NCBI GenBank assembly: GCA_014529385.2
Contig: CM043956.1
Coordinates: 92,086,721-92,150,720, forward strand
Reading direction: 5' to 3'
Length of the DNA stretch: 64,000 nt
Source of the DNA: Adiantum capillus-veneris
Lineage: Eukaryota > Streptophyta > Polypodiopsida > Polypodiales > Pteridaceae
A program made the translations under genes and the position numbers. The notes below the pieces were generated by a model. It did no database searches and was not told where the DNA came from. It saw nothing but the letters and a program-made list of their open reading frames with translations. Each line of letters starts with the position of its first letter. The first letter of the stretch is position 1. Of the stretch, positions 21,778 to 33,488 are shown in pieces.

Positions 21778-23417
21778 GAGGTAAGTCACAATGTGGGAAA
21801 TATTGATGCGCAATTGTGGGCGACAGTAAATGCCGATAGAGTTACAATGCGAAAGGTTTTTTTTGGCGCAGTAATCACATTGATTAGAGAATTTTTATGC
21901 AAACTGAATTGAGTAAGGCTTAAGTGTAAAGTGAGTATTGTTTTTAATTCACACAAACCTTTGAGCAATGGCTTATGTCAATTGAATTTAGGTGGGCATA
22001 ATCAACTAGCGATTGCATATGACAAAATGTTTTTTCAAGACATAAGATTATGAAAGGAAAGGTTTTTCATGTGGACGAACTCACACACATTCAGCACTTT
22101 CTACTAATAACACACATCTTAGAGGCTGAGAGGATGAAGGTGTACTATCAAGGTAAAGCAAACCACATTGTCGTAACCCCTCTATAATGTCATGTGCAGC
22201 ATAATAAGGTAATTACAATCACAGGGTCGGACACCATCACTTCCAATACAACCACGATGATGTCGGTCACTACTTTTCAGGTAAATAAAAATAATTTTTG
22301 ATCATACACAAGTAGCATAGTGATTTTGGTTTTCTCCGTGTATACAAAAAAATCTCTTAATAGTAATAGGGTACATTAAGAGTCGAGGTAGTTGATGTTT
22401 TTTACAATTGATACACTCTGGATAGCATGAATTATATTTGGGTGCTCGAATGGGCACTCACAAAATAGGTACAATCACAATGGTATATGATAGACGTAAG
22501 AACATAGAAATAAGTATACAAATCCTTCTGTGAAGACTCCGACTGAAGTACATATAGTGATTTCATTTTGAATAATAATAAAAAAATACTCAAAATGTTA
22601 CCAAAATTTTTCAAGGAAGAGATTTGTGAAATACTCTAGAAAAATTACAAAGTACACTCTTTTGATGAGCTAAGTCAAATGTAAGCTACTATAATGACAC
22701 AATTTTAAATTAAGAACCTAAAATTGACATTAGAAAAACTTGAGAATGGAACTCACCACAAGAAATATATACTCACTAATTTTAAACGCTAAACATCATA
22801 GCTAGCTTAGGACATAAGTATTAACCACTCTACCTCAGATGCTAGAAGGAGTTCAGAAGAAAAACTGCTTGGATGAGTGTTCCTTAGGACCCTTGTAAAG
22901 TGAAGATCATTCATGACAAGCTTAAGGCTGCTCAAAATACACCAATTAAGTCTAAACCAATAGTAATCAAGCATCAAGTGGTTAAACTTGTAAATTACTT
23001 AGGATATTCAAAGATGTTACAAGGTTATACCATCGTAGGAAAGCAAAAGAAAATGTTGTATATTATAAAATGGAGTGATGAGAGGGATTTATAGGGTGTG
23101 ACAACAATAACAAGCAGTGGGGGTTGTTTGGATACCTATCACTCATTATGTACAACTTAGTACTAATTAATTGTAATGATGGTTGGTTGGCAGGTAAAGC
23201 TTCCGCTTTCATCTAGCAAGAGTTTTCGCTTATCCTCCAATCTAAGTTTCTTATGTAAACGTTGTATCAATTCTAATGAATCACAAGTTTATCATTGATT
23301 GACATGTCACAAGAAAAGTATTGTTTGTATTGCATATGGGCTATTAAGTGGTTTTAATCTTCAACAATATCTAAGGGTCTCAGTATATGATTCAAATTGA
23401 TGGGATTTTTAAGTTTA
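21778..23417. other. No gene seen (about 1.6 kb)
   Basis: AT-rich. A 64-codon frame at 22900-23094 (ends KKMLYIIKWSDERDL) has a faint chromodomain-like end but too little to call. Confidence 0.4.
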
Positions 23418-23424
23418 AACACGC

Positions 23425-23467
<43 letters not shown>
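23418..23467. repeat. (CG)n(CA)n microsatellite
   Basis: Alternating purine-pyrimidine run, first GC then CA repeats, about 50 bp. Such runs can adopt Z-DNA. Confidence 0.9.
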
Positions 23468-23469
<2 letters not shown>

Positions 23470-23567
23470 AATGCATTTCAATTGTGAAAGAATCCAATGG
23501 GTCGCACTTCATGCATTACACCACCCATATTTTTTCCAATGACACAACTATGTTCTTTGCTAAAAAT

Positions 23568-23672
23568 AAAACCGTAGTCACTCTTATATATGATTGAGCC
23601 TATTCCCTTGATGACAATATAAAACCGTAGTCACTCTTATATGATTGAGCCTATTCCCTTGATGACAATATG
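23568..23672. repeat. 53-bp tandem duplication
   Basis: TAAAACCGTAGTCACTC...CCCTTGATGACAATA is repeated with offset 53; the second unit lacks one TA pair. Confidence 0.85.
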
Positions 23673-23949
23673 CACTATTGGATTTACCTCCCACTCCCTT
23701 CGATGAGAGACGGGGCATGACTATGTACATTAGGCTCACTATAAGGTCGAGAGTGTAAGTACCACACACTAATAGAGTATCAACATTTGTTCACATATGA
23801 ACTTGCTTCCCTCATACTTTCAACTATGACTTAAAACTACGTGGCCATGAAGGTGGCAATGGTGGTACAGGAGTGACCCTCCCCTCCCCCCAAAAAAAGC
23901 TCGCTTCGACAAGCTCGCTCCATATGTTAACTCCTACCAAGCTAGGTAT

Positions 23950-24345
23950 TACAGTAATCACACAATGGACACCGAGTCAAAAACCTAGTCTTGCACCTAT
24001 AAATAGGGGCCATTACTTCATTTCATGGAGAATGATTTTGGGGAAAGAACTTGGAGTTGTCTTGAGATACTTTGAATGACATCATTGTATTGTGCTCCTG
24101 TACTCTTTTGCCTATAAGCTTAGAGAAATCCTTTGGTTTACATTGTACTACATTCTAGTTATATTGATATGAATATAATCGAGTTCTAGTTTATATGCCA
24201 GTTCCAGTTCAATTACTATTCTAGTTCCATTTTAGTGTCAGCGTCTTTGTCTGATCTATGGTTTGAAGTCTATCAATCTGAATTGGAAACCAACTCTTAA
24301 CCCAACACTGAAATAACTGTCTAAAGATACCATCCCATTCCATCC
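23950..24345 (+). repeat. LTR-like sequence of the old Ty3 family (copy 2)
   Basis: Matches 11651-11993, with TATAAAT at 23998-24004 and the CCCAACA end at about 24313. Similarity continues about 30 bp past the end (ACTGAAATAACTGTCTAAAGA), so a little leader is present and this is probably a truncated 5' end. Copia RT sequence follows directly. Confidence 0.6.
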
Positions 24346-25390
24346 TTAAAGGAAAAGGATAGAGGACCTCTTACAATTGAGGAGACACTTTAACAACTGA
24401 AGTGGAAGGAGACCATGGAGACAAAACTTGATTCTATTGAGAGGAATTCCACATGGGAGTTGTTTATGAGGCGAGCTAAGAAAAAGGTCATTCATGTGTC
24501 AAGTGGATCTACAAAACTAAAGACAAATCATAGGGAAATCATATGGATGTTTTGAAAAGCACAAGGCTCTACTCATATCCAAGGGCTTTTTTGAGCGACC
24601 AAAAGTGGATAATGATGAGACCTTTGCACAATCTATGCATATGTCAATTATTTGCTCTCTAAGCCCATCATCGATGGCCCATGTTTCAGATGGATGTCAA
24701 ATTGGTCTTTCTCAATGAAAATTTAGAGGAGGACTTGTATGATGATCAACCTCTAGGATTCACAATTCTAGAATCGGGTGACAAGTACATAAGTTACAGA
24801 AGGTGTTTTATGGTCTAAAGCAAGCTCGTCAAACATGGTACCAGAAGATAGATGCTTTCTCCATTGGATATGCCTTTCATTGTTCTTTGCAAACCCACAT
24901 TATTTTCGTTTCAAAGAGGGAGGATTGGTGAAACATGTTATTCTCTGTGTAGATGTTCTTATTATTATAGATAATGACCACATATTTGTGATATGATGGA
25001 GATCTTGGCAAGTGAGTTTGAGATGACAGATCTTGGCTTGCTACATTGATTTCTTGGACATAGTGATGGAAGATTTTTTTTTGTTTATTTTTGTGGGGGG
25101 GGGTTTCTTAGCATTACAATGCCTAAAAATTGTTTGAAGGCTTTTGGTGTGACAACTAAAAACCGATCTCTACTCTAATGGATCTAGCCAAAAGTTGTAC
25201 CTATATGACCCCTCAGATGTAGTTGATGCTCTGAAGTATGAAAGCTAGTTGGTTCTCTTATTTGGTTGATGAACAACTATTTCAACATCAATTTTCCAAT
25301 GGGACTTCTTAGTTCATTCATGCATAAACCTAGCAGGTTTCATCTTGAGGGCGCTCTTTGGATCTTATAAAATAGTTTCACACTTAAGGT
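24346..25390 (+). pseudogene. Ty1/copia reverse transcriptase, heavily decayed
   Basis: Across all three frames the order of copia RT motifs is preserved: W..ETMETKLDSIERNSTWEL, VKWIYKTK, KGFFERPKVDNDETFAQS, QMDVK-like, a GLKQAR-type block, CVDVLIII in place of the YVDD-type active site region, FEMTDLG, then LVGSLIWL, FMHKPSRFHL. Many stops and frameshifts. The stretch TTTTTTTTGTTTATTTTTG with a G run near 25075-25105 is an insertion. Confidence 0.7.
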
Positions 25391-26246
25391 TATGGTATCC
25401 TTAGCATGTTCTATTAGGTGTGCTTTACCCACTGCCTTTTGAAATGTAATAGCATTTATTGTTCAGCTTAGTAGTTAAAACTGGTCCATCTCTTATGTTA
25501 ATTGCATATTGACGATGCTTTGCATCCTCGTTCCATGTTTATTTAGCATGTTCTATTAGGTGTGCTTTGTAACAGAAATGGCCTATGAACTTTGAGAATA
25601 ACGAAATTAAGGGAATTAGAGTGAGCATTTTTGTGAGACTACTTTGAGAACATAGAGGGTGAACTTAATTAAGTGGTAGAAACATAATCATAGTACTTAA
25701 TTAACTTGGCATGAACAATACTTTTGCAAGAGAGAGAGTTTAGAGAAATTGACAACAGTTGAGGACCGGATTTATGTGGAGCCGGTCCCCCCTCCAATAG
25801 GTTTTTGTATTATAGATTCTCCCATCAAGAGAGACTTGGTACGATACAATCTTTGTGTTCCTTGTGACCTAGGTGATGCAATGAAGATGGAAAGCTTCAT
25901 GCATCACGAGCATAACATAATCTTTGAAAAGGCATTAACCATCCTCGGCCTCAGTCCCAAGGCCTCAAACACCTTCAAAGGTGGAGAGAGCTAGCGGGGA
26001 ATGAGGGTAGGGAAGAGGAAGAAGAAACATTCATAGGAGAAAGAAATAGTTCCTCACTTATCATCACTCTTCTTGCTAGCATACATAATAGCATAGTAAT
26101 GAAGATGGAGAAGATGGCAAGCTTAATCATTGAAGCATGGCTCTTGTTTGGATTTGCATCCCATAGCCAAGAGTGCTGGTGTAGTCTCTCAACTTCTCTA
26201 CTAGCTTGAAGAAGGAGATTGAGCTCTTGCACTTTACACTTCACAC

Positions 26247-26327
<81 letters not shown>

Positions 26328-28020
26328 AGAGTATATCCTACAAGCAGCCCCTATCCTTGCTTGGGTCGACCCCCTCTTCTAGCTCAAGATGAAAGCTCAT
26401 TGGCCTTTCCAAGCCTAGCCTAGGTGTATATCAAGCAATAAGGCTAGCCTTGGGACAAGTGTCCCCCTTTTCCCTTTGAGAGAGAGGACTTGATAAATGC
26501 ATAAACAATTAAGTAAATTAACTAGATTATCATTGGACCCCTTGGGAGGCCAACCAATAGGCTTTGAACATCCTTGAGGGTAATCTAGCTAGGGGCTTGA
26601 CATGTGTCCTTCTTGCCTCTTGAGCAAGGGGTGCCCTTTGGGAGAGAGATAAGTCTTCCAACCATCCCCCCTACTTGCATGGCCCGCCCCCCTCCTTGTA
26701 GGGATCTTTGTTGACTTTTGTGACACCTCAAGCCCCTCAACCTTGGGTCCGGTTCCCACCACAAGCTCGGCCCTTAAGCCCCTCAAGCTTGGGTCGGGTT
26801 CCCACCTCAAGTACAACCCTAGCATCTCAAGCATGACAAGCACCACAAGCATCTCAATAATCAAGCACCTCAAGCATCTCACTCATCAAGCACCTCAAGC
26901 TTGGGCCGCGTTCCCACCTCAAGCCGCATAGCCCTAGCTTACCTAAGGTCAAAGAACTTTTAACAATTACCATTGGAGGTCTTTAATGAAGCTCACCCTA
27001 AGGTCTTTAAGCTCTATTAGCTAGCCTTGCTCTTTGACATACCATCTCTCAATTGGAATCCTTTACATTGGCCCATGTTGAGATAGATCTATAAGCACAT
27101 GTCTATATTCTAACCCTTGTTCCCATTTATTCTCCCACATTAAATGATTAGTTTAATATGAGAAAATCATTTGGGTTGGTTAGATGTTAGATTTTATAAC
27201 ATGCTTTCCCACTTCCTTTAGCATGTTTTATTAGGTGTGCTTTACCCACTTCCTTTTGAATTTGAAAGTATTTATTATTCAACATAGTATTGTCAGTTTC
27301 TTTTAGTCATTTATCAAAATTTCTAGTCAATTATCAAATTTTTTGCTTTGTACAGTTATTGTGTGTAATGATTTGTAAGCTTTGGTTTCAATCAATCATT
27401 GTCTAGCTCCATGAAGTTATAGACATAAGCATTAATGTGACACACTATCTAAATAGCACAACTTATATAAGTTGTGATTTTTTGCCTTTAATTCACATAA
27501 TTAAACTTCTCCTTATGCACATTATTAAGATTTAAGCACAACAAGAGCTGGCTCCCATTGGAAAACAAAAACGAGAGTTGCTAACTTCAGATGCTACTAA
27601 ATGTCACTCAATTACTACTCTAGAAGGCACCCTCATCTATGCTTTCACCATCATGTCTCTCCTTCACACAAACCGCTTCTTTGCCACTTTTCTCCTCAAT
27701 TATAGATGCCCATTGTGGAGCCCTTGATGATGGCTAGCGACCTTTGCTTCCATCCCTTCGTGGAATGTATGCTCATTGAACCTTGTTCATACAAGAGTGT
27801 GCCTTGAGCAAGCATGCGAATTGAGTCACTTTCTTAGCGCACATGGAGGCAGTCCTATTTACTAATCAACATGAATACTTTACAAAGAAAATTGCATTCA
27901 GTAAGACCACAAAGACAACTACTAGACCATATTTACCTTGCCAAGCTGTTGGCATTGAGAGCCCCATTGTTGCTTCGATGGTGTACCCAAACAATGCGAT
28001 TGTTTGGACGGCCACATTAC

Positions 28021-28022
<2 letters not shown>
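25391..28022. other. No gene seen; dispersed short repeats
   Basis: TAGCATGTTCTATTAGGTGTGCTTT recurs near 25395, 25546 and 27218 with flanking similarity. This suggests fragments of one repeat family. 26800-26930 is a low-complexity run of CAAGCACCTCAAGCATCTCA units. An 81-codon frame at 25749-25994 is unrecognised. Confidence 0.45.
26250..26325. repeat. Compound (GA)n(TG)n microsatellite
   Basis: About 42 bp of GA followed directly by about 34 bp of TG. Confidence 0.95.

Positions 28023-28063
<41 letters not shown>
28023..28063. repeat. (GA)n microsatellite upstream of the SKP1-like gene
   Basis: About 40 bp, roughly 350 bp upstream of the start codon. GAGA tracts in plant promoters can bind BBR/BPC factors; whether this one matters is unknown. 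Confidence 0.9.
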
Positions 28064-28067
<4 letters not shown>

Positions 28068-28335
28068 GTATGGGTCAAAAACCCACAACATGCCCATCCG
28101 TAGTCTTCTCTAAGGTATGTTTTAGCATTCCAAAATGGCACTAACTTGCCCATGCATAGTCTCCTCTAAGGTAAAAATCACAAAAGTGGTTTTCCTTTCT
28201 TTGAAAGACAAAAAGGTAAAAGTCACAAAAGTGGTTGCCCTTTCGCTAAAACTGGCCTGGACTCTTCGGTCTAGGGAGTTAGAATTCAAAATCCCATTTA
28301 AAATTGGTGTATTATGGGCAGGGGAAGATGGAAAG

Positions 28336-28352
28336 CCGCCACCTATTAAATA
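28336..28352 (+). promoter_or_regulatory. Possible TATA region of the SKP1-like gene
   Basis: CCTATTAAATAAGG lies about 70 bp before the preferred start codon. An in-frame ATG at 28356 would sit only a few bases downstream of it, which argues for starting at 28416. Confidence 0.35.
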
Positions 28353-28415
28353 AGGATGGATGGAATTCTCTGTTTACAAACGCTCGTCTTACAACTAGCT
28401 TCTGCTGAAGTGGCT

Positions 28416-28671
28416 ATGGCAAGCGAGAGGCCTGTGCTTAAGCTGAAGAGCTGCGAGGGGAAGGCACTGCAAGTGCAGAGAGGTGCAGCCCTCCTCTCCG
28501 GGTTTCTCAAGGACGTCCTCAACTACACCTTCTGCGCCACCGATTTAGCGAACGGAGGCCGTGAAGCCCCCATCCGCATCAAGTTCCGCTCCGAGGGCGG
28601 CGCCAAAGGTCCTGATAAGCACACTCTCTCCAAGGTCATCGAGTACTGTGGCTTGCAGAGTTCCAACACCA

Positions 28672-28766
<95 letters not shown>

Positions 28767-29186
28767 GGGATATGCTTGCCTTCACCAAATGCAAACTGAT
28801 ATACATAGGGTGCCCACACATTCATCAGTTTCATGGACCATCAAACCTTATAGTTGCTTCAAATGCCATTCTTTCTTCCTTCTTGTCAGAGGGAAACAGG
28901 TGAGCATGGGAGAGAGTCATGGACATCAGAAGAGACAACATACATAGATGGGCTCCGTGGGCTCGGAACGGATAACACTGTGTTCAAGGTTATGATGGCA
29001 GCAGACTACATGGATATTGAAGGGTTGTTGGACCTAACTTGTGAGGCTGTGGCCGACATGATCCGCAACAAGTCCGTGGAGGAGATTCGTGAGCTCTTCA
29101 ACATCCAAAATGACTTTGACCCTGCAGAAGAGGAGCCCAACCTCCAATCTTATGCTTGGGCTTTTGAAAATGATGATGCCCATTAA
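28416..29186 (+). CDS. SKP1-like SCF ubiquitin-ligase subunit, two exons
   Basis: Exon 1 (28416-28673, 86 codons) and exon 2 (28890-29186) join in phase 0 into 184 residues. The N-terminal half has the BTB/POZ-like Skp1 start (PVLKLKSCEGKALQVQRGAALLS, ending KVIEYC). The C-terminal half has the F-box-binding Skp1 tail: VMMAADYMDIEGLLDLTCEAVADMI, then EEIRELFNIQNDFDPAEEE and WAFEN. Skp1 links cullin-1 to F-box proteins in SCF E3 ligases in nucleus and cytosol. Length is near the usual 150-180. The exon-2 start (RETGEHGRESW) is unlike canonical Skp1. The start at 28416 has G at -3 and +4. The intron opens with a microsatellite at the donor. No frameshift or stop is visible; expression is untested. 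Confidence 0.85.
28674..28889 (+). other. SKP1-like intron with microsatellite at the donor
   Basis: Donor AAG|GTCTCTCT and acceptor TTCTTGTCAG|AGG. The first ~90 bases are (TC)n then (AC)n (to 28764), so the donor lacks the usual GTAAGT context. Read-through would add a Ser-Leu and Thr-His repeat tail before a stop at about 28799. Confidence 0.7.
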
Positions 29187-30933
29187 CTAGCTGATGATGA
29201 AGAAAAATAAGGTTTAAGTCTTTCCTAAGGTCTCCATTAGTGGGTTTTTCCCCTTTTGTTCAAAAGGAAATGTGAAGGAGAACCAATTAGATAAGTGTAG
29301 ATAGTGCTTGCATAGATGAAATGGATTTGCAACATACTATAATTAGGCATTAATCATGCATTTTGCTTTGCAAAAGGAATAAGATAAGTCAATTTATTAG
29401 AGGGTGGATGTATTGAATGCAAAGTCTGATACATAAGGCTCCTTTTTCAAAAGGATCTTGACCAGTTTGAGAGTGCAAGGCACTCATCTATATTGCCTAG
29501 AAGGCACTAATCTATATTTTCAAAACAAAAGCATGATTGCATTTATAAGCAAAATTGCATCAAATAATAGTTCAAAAACATGAACTGACAAAAATAACCC
29601 ATATAATGAAGCTATATGCAATAAACCCAAGTCGAAAAATTCAATTGTGCTGAATTTACATGAAAATTTGTTCTTTGTATGTACATGGCTTAGCCCATTA
29701 ATAATTGATCCTTCCAAAAAATCCCTAAATTCATGTATGAATAAAAATTGGGAACATCTTAATTAATGCTTTTATATTCTAAAATTTTTAAATACCACCT
29801 TCTTAGCTCAAACAAAAATCTACTCGATGGTTTTCAGTGATGACCATGTTCTGGGTACAACACTTACTTGATCAAAGTTGATTGTGCATGCAATAAAATC
29901 CAATGATTTCCACATGCCATAGGACATAACTCAAGACATTTCACTATCCGAGTACCAAACTAGTGTTTTGACAACCCTTCTCTCCTCTATTAATACCATG
30001 TGGATGGAGTTAGCTTGCTCATAAATATCATTGTCGCTTCTCTAAGCATGTTGTTAAGGGTCAAGCATGAACAAAGAAAATTTCAATCCAAGGTGTTAAT
30101 GGCGTTGGGAGGAGGGGGACCCTTGCCACTCTGTGCCCCTCCTCACGAGCATCTTCAATGCACAGTGTTCTTTTGCTCTAGGTTTTGGCAGTTATCCTTG
30201 TCTTCATTTGGGGGGATGAAAACTACTTGCTCGGCTTTTTGGTTCTTGATTTGCATTAGTGTGGAGGCAAGTTATCTACTACTGGTGGCCCACTTCCTTT
30301 GGTGGCTCGGATGGTTGCGCCAAGCTTGGGTCTCCACCTCATGTGGCCTTGAAGGGGTTTCACTGCTGGGTGGTGTGATGATGCCCATATCTACTTCAGA
30401 CTTCTTTTTGATTCACTCTTACCTTACTGTGAGAGCTTCTTCATTGATGGCTTGGTGGACATGCAGAGTTTAGGTGGCAGCCTTGCTAGTCAGCATTATC
30501 ACGACAATAGAGGAATTTTTAGTCTTTCATGTGGTTGGGTGGGTCCTAGTTTAGCCATGCAACACTTGATGCTCCCTTGTCAGCCTGCTTATGTGATCTT
30601 TGATGTGGTCTAGTCTTGGTTCGAAACTCTATTGTGATATATGGAACTTTGATGCCTTTGCTCACTTACAACAGGGTCTTTTTTGTAAATTTTTCTTGAT
30701 ATTAATCTACTACTACACACTTTTTAAGATATCCCTCTCTCTAAGGGTCTATGCAAAAATTATATAATTTACATTTTTTCATCAATATAATCATTTCCAT
30801 ATACATAAGAGCGTGGAAGCAATAACATAGGGGAGGAGTTCTCAGCGTAGCATTAGTACTACCCTTGAATGTGTATGAATGAAAGCGTACTTATAGAAAT
30901 GACTAATGGAAGGTGAATATATATTACACCGTA

Positions 30934-30938
<5 letters not shown>
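29187..30938. other. Downstream of SKP1-like gene, no gene seen
   Basis: 29187-29450 probably holds the 3' untranslated region (AATAA at about 29207). A 157-codon plus frame at 30000-30473 lacks domains. 30480-30710 ends in a T-rich segment (GGGTCTTTTTTGTAAATTT) that resembles LINE 3' ends, but there is no coding support. Confidence 0.4.
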
Positions 30939-30975
<37 letters not shown>

Positions 30976-31237
30976 GATAGATTGAATTATCATCCACGGA
31001 GGTCAGATATGACCTATGGGACCATAAAACATCGCATTACAAAAGGTTCCTTCTAAGTGAGGGGATTCTCATATACATCTCAGTTAAGGATCGAGGATCC
31101 AATGAAGGCTGAACAAAAGACAAAATTTAAAACCTAAGGGGGGGTGGGGTGAGAGGGGAACCATTTTGGGAGTGTAAAATCTTGAATAATGGCTTTGCCT
31201 TCTCGATAGACTGCCCATTTTCCTGTCGTGCGCGCTG

Positions 31238-31285
<48 letters not shown>
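30939..31285 (-). mobile_element. L1-like element, copy 2, 5'-truncated, between (GA)n arrays
   Basis: Only the 3' region and the last ~30 codons of ORF1 remain, through GKW-like coding at about 31190-31235. The 3' side ends in (GA)n (30939-30972) and the truncation point at 31240 abuts a second (GA)n (31241-31285). The 3' block GGTCAGATATGACC matches copies 1 and 3. This is the typical 5' truncation of a non-LTR element. Confidence 0.7.
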
Positions 31286-31287
<2 letters not shown>

Positions 31288-31767
31288 CATAGATGACATA
31301 AGAGAATCACAAAAGAGAATCTTTCAATGTCCCCCTAAATGAAACATGCAAATCATGAATTATGCTATTAAAATTGAGTATACTATAACTTTAAAACCAT
31401 AAATGACTAAGTAGAAGCACCGGACCTTGTGTAGGATCAACTAGTCCACCCACCCATATCCGCTACTTCTACAAACATAGAATTTTACTTTTGTTGAGAG
31501 TGAACTAGAACACCTCCAACTGAATTGAATAAGACGTAAGCCGATGCTACTTTGCCTCCCTCAATAAAGTCGAGCTCTAAAAAGATTCCAAATACCAATA
31601 GGTGGTAAGATGTCTATACTAGCTATATCAATTTTAAGCGTCACATCTCTTCGATGCAAAACCCGATTTTTAGGCCAAGCCAAGATAAGATTTTTCTTAA
31701 AATGCCTTTGTACTTATTGAGTACGTCCAAAAGGACAACCAGATACTTTGAAAAATAAACTTAACTT
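31286..31767. other. No gene seen
   Basis: AT-rich, with no coding or repeat signal that I can identify. Confidence 0.4.
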
Positions 31768-32454
31768 TTCAATGTTCCTTGAAAACGGTCACCTTTTCAT
31801 AAAATGCGTGTGTCTTTTTCACGAGGTTGGCACCACTCGTTCAATATGGCTTGCGTCATCACTAAAACGGAAAAAAAGCACAAAACTATCAACTAGTGTT
31901 AAAATTTGAAACACCGCCAATACGTCTGGAACGCCAAAAACCTAAAAAATGAATGTCTACTTGCCCTTTTCTGACATCCGGAGAGGAAGAAATTACCAAA
32001 AAATCCATACATAGTGGTTTTTGCCGAACGACGGATGAGGGACACTTAAACTATTTGTAACATAGACTCTCCGCACTGTTTGCAATTTTTTTTATAATGG
32101 CCATCGCGCGCCATTTGTAGAATCAGGTTCTGCAAACGACGCGTAGAGGTCATTTTACAAAAAGTTTAAGTGTCCCTCATGCGCTTTTTATAAAAAACCA
32201 CTTTTTAGGGGTTTTTTGGCAATTTTTCCCTCTCCGAGTGTCAAAAAAGAACAAGTAGACATTCAATTTTTAGATTTTTGGGTGTTTCGAACACATTGGC
32301 AATGTCAAAATCTTCAAATTAGGACACTAGTTGGCAGTTTTGTGTTTTCATTTCAATGATGACGCGAGCTATATTGAATGAGCGAGGCCTCGTGAAAAAG
32401 ACACTTGCATTTAATTAAAAGGTGGCCATTTTCAAGGATTGTTTGATCATTGAA
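31768..32454. repeat. 687-bp inverted repeat with ~320-bp arms
   Basis: Left arm 31768-32084 and right arm 32131-32454 are diverged reverse complements. Matching blocks run in register: CCTTGAAAA, GTCTTTTTCACGAGG, TTCAATAT, GCGTCATCA, CACAAAACT, CAACTAGTGT, GAATGTCTACTTG, CGGAGAGG, ATGAGGGACACTTAAACT and GTTTGCA. The loop is about 46 nt. A transcript would fold into a very long hairpin. No ORF. It may be a fold-back/MULE-type non-autonomous transposon; a target duplication was not found. Confidence 0.9.
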
Positions 32455-33439
32455 TGCATGGGTGATATCTTTTTTTTTGGGGGTTAATATCAGGCTTTTT
32501 TTCTACGTAACGTTGTCTCTTCTCTTATTGGAGGAGCTCTTTTCTCTCTCTCTCTACTAAAAGGCCCTCCAAAAGACATCCAAAATGTTCTAATGCCCCA
32601 AGTCATCGATCTTTTTATCTAGGCTAATTGATGGCAGGTGATCCTAATCTTGTATCAACACTGTTATGAGAAACATAACATATAAGTCCAACCATATCAT
32701 ATCATCATGTATATGTACTAATAATCCTTTCCAAGGCAATCAAATTATACAGGGTCTCTACCCTTACACTTTTGACATAAACCATCAGAACCACTTTATT
32801 ATCCCATTCAAAACCATAAATCATAATCCAAATCCTTATCACATGGGTGAGCACTTCACCTTATTCAGAGTGATGTACATCCATTTTGCGAAATCAATTT
32901 AGTATATAACATAAGTGTAGAAATTTTGACAACACATCCATAACCAAAAAAATGATTCAAAAGCCACTGTGGCTAATACAACAAAAAATTTATAACCATA
33001 ACTATAAGGAATCCTCAACCCTTGACATGGGCTTTGAAGATCAAATTTTTATGCACACAAAAAGGTCAAATTAGCGAATAATAAAATTTTCAATCCATCA
33101 ATTTTAAAAGCACTTAACCATATGCAAATGATGTACCATTATTGCACATCACCCCTTTGCGCACAGAGTTAGTTGTGACCTAGTGAGGCGGTCCAAGACG
33201 GCCAACAAATGAGGCAATCTCTAAATACCCCTCAAGGCTCCCGTGTTGCTCAATTAGGGCTGGGGCAACCACAAATAGGAGAAACCACAACAAACCCACA
33301 ACCAACAACAAGTGAAGGGGCACCACCTAGTTAGAGAGCGAACTAGGACACCGAAGATGACAATCCTTGAGCAATATAAGCGAGAAGGAAGGGTACACTA
33401 ACACTAATATCAATGCTACAAATATACACACCAAACACC

Positions 33440-33440
<1 letters not shown>
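32455..33440. other. No gene seen (about 1 kb)
   Basis: AT-rich with short open frames lacking domains. Confidence 0.4.

Positions 33441-33488
<48 letters not shown>

Noticed and set aside
22900-23094. Possible chromodomain of a Ty3 integrase
   Set aside because: Only the final IIKWSDERDL resembles a chromodomain; aromatic cage residues and upstream integrase are missing.
23418-23467. CRISPR-like or regulatory repeat
   Set aside because: A plain dinucleotide microsatellite; no spacers, and eukaryotic context.
11651-24345. The two Ty3-type LTRs as the ends of a single element
   Set aside because: Similarity of the second copy runs past the LTR end into leader sequence, as at a 5' end, so it is more likely a separate truncated copy.
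28561-28947. Open frame antagonistic to SKP1-like exon 1 with Ser-Leu and Thr-His runs
   Set aside because: A shadow of the microsatellite and exon 1 in another frame.
30000-30473. 157-codon plus-strand open frame
   Set aside because: Hydrophobic, Trp/Ser/Leu-rich composition without a recognisable family or membrane topology; starts and ends arbitrarily within repeat-like DNA.
30600-30640. GGTTCGAAAC as a tRNA/SINE B box
   Set aside because: No A box at the right distance and no cloverleaf could be drawn.
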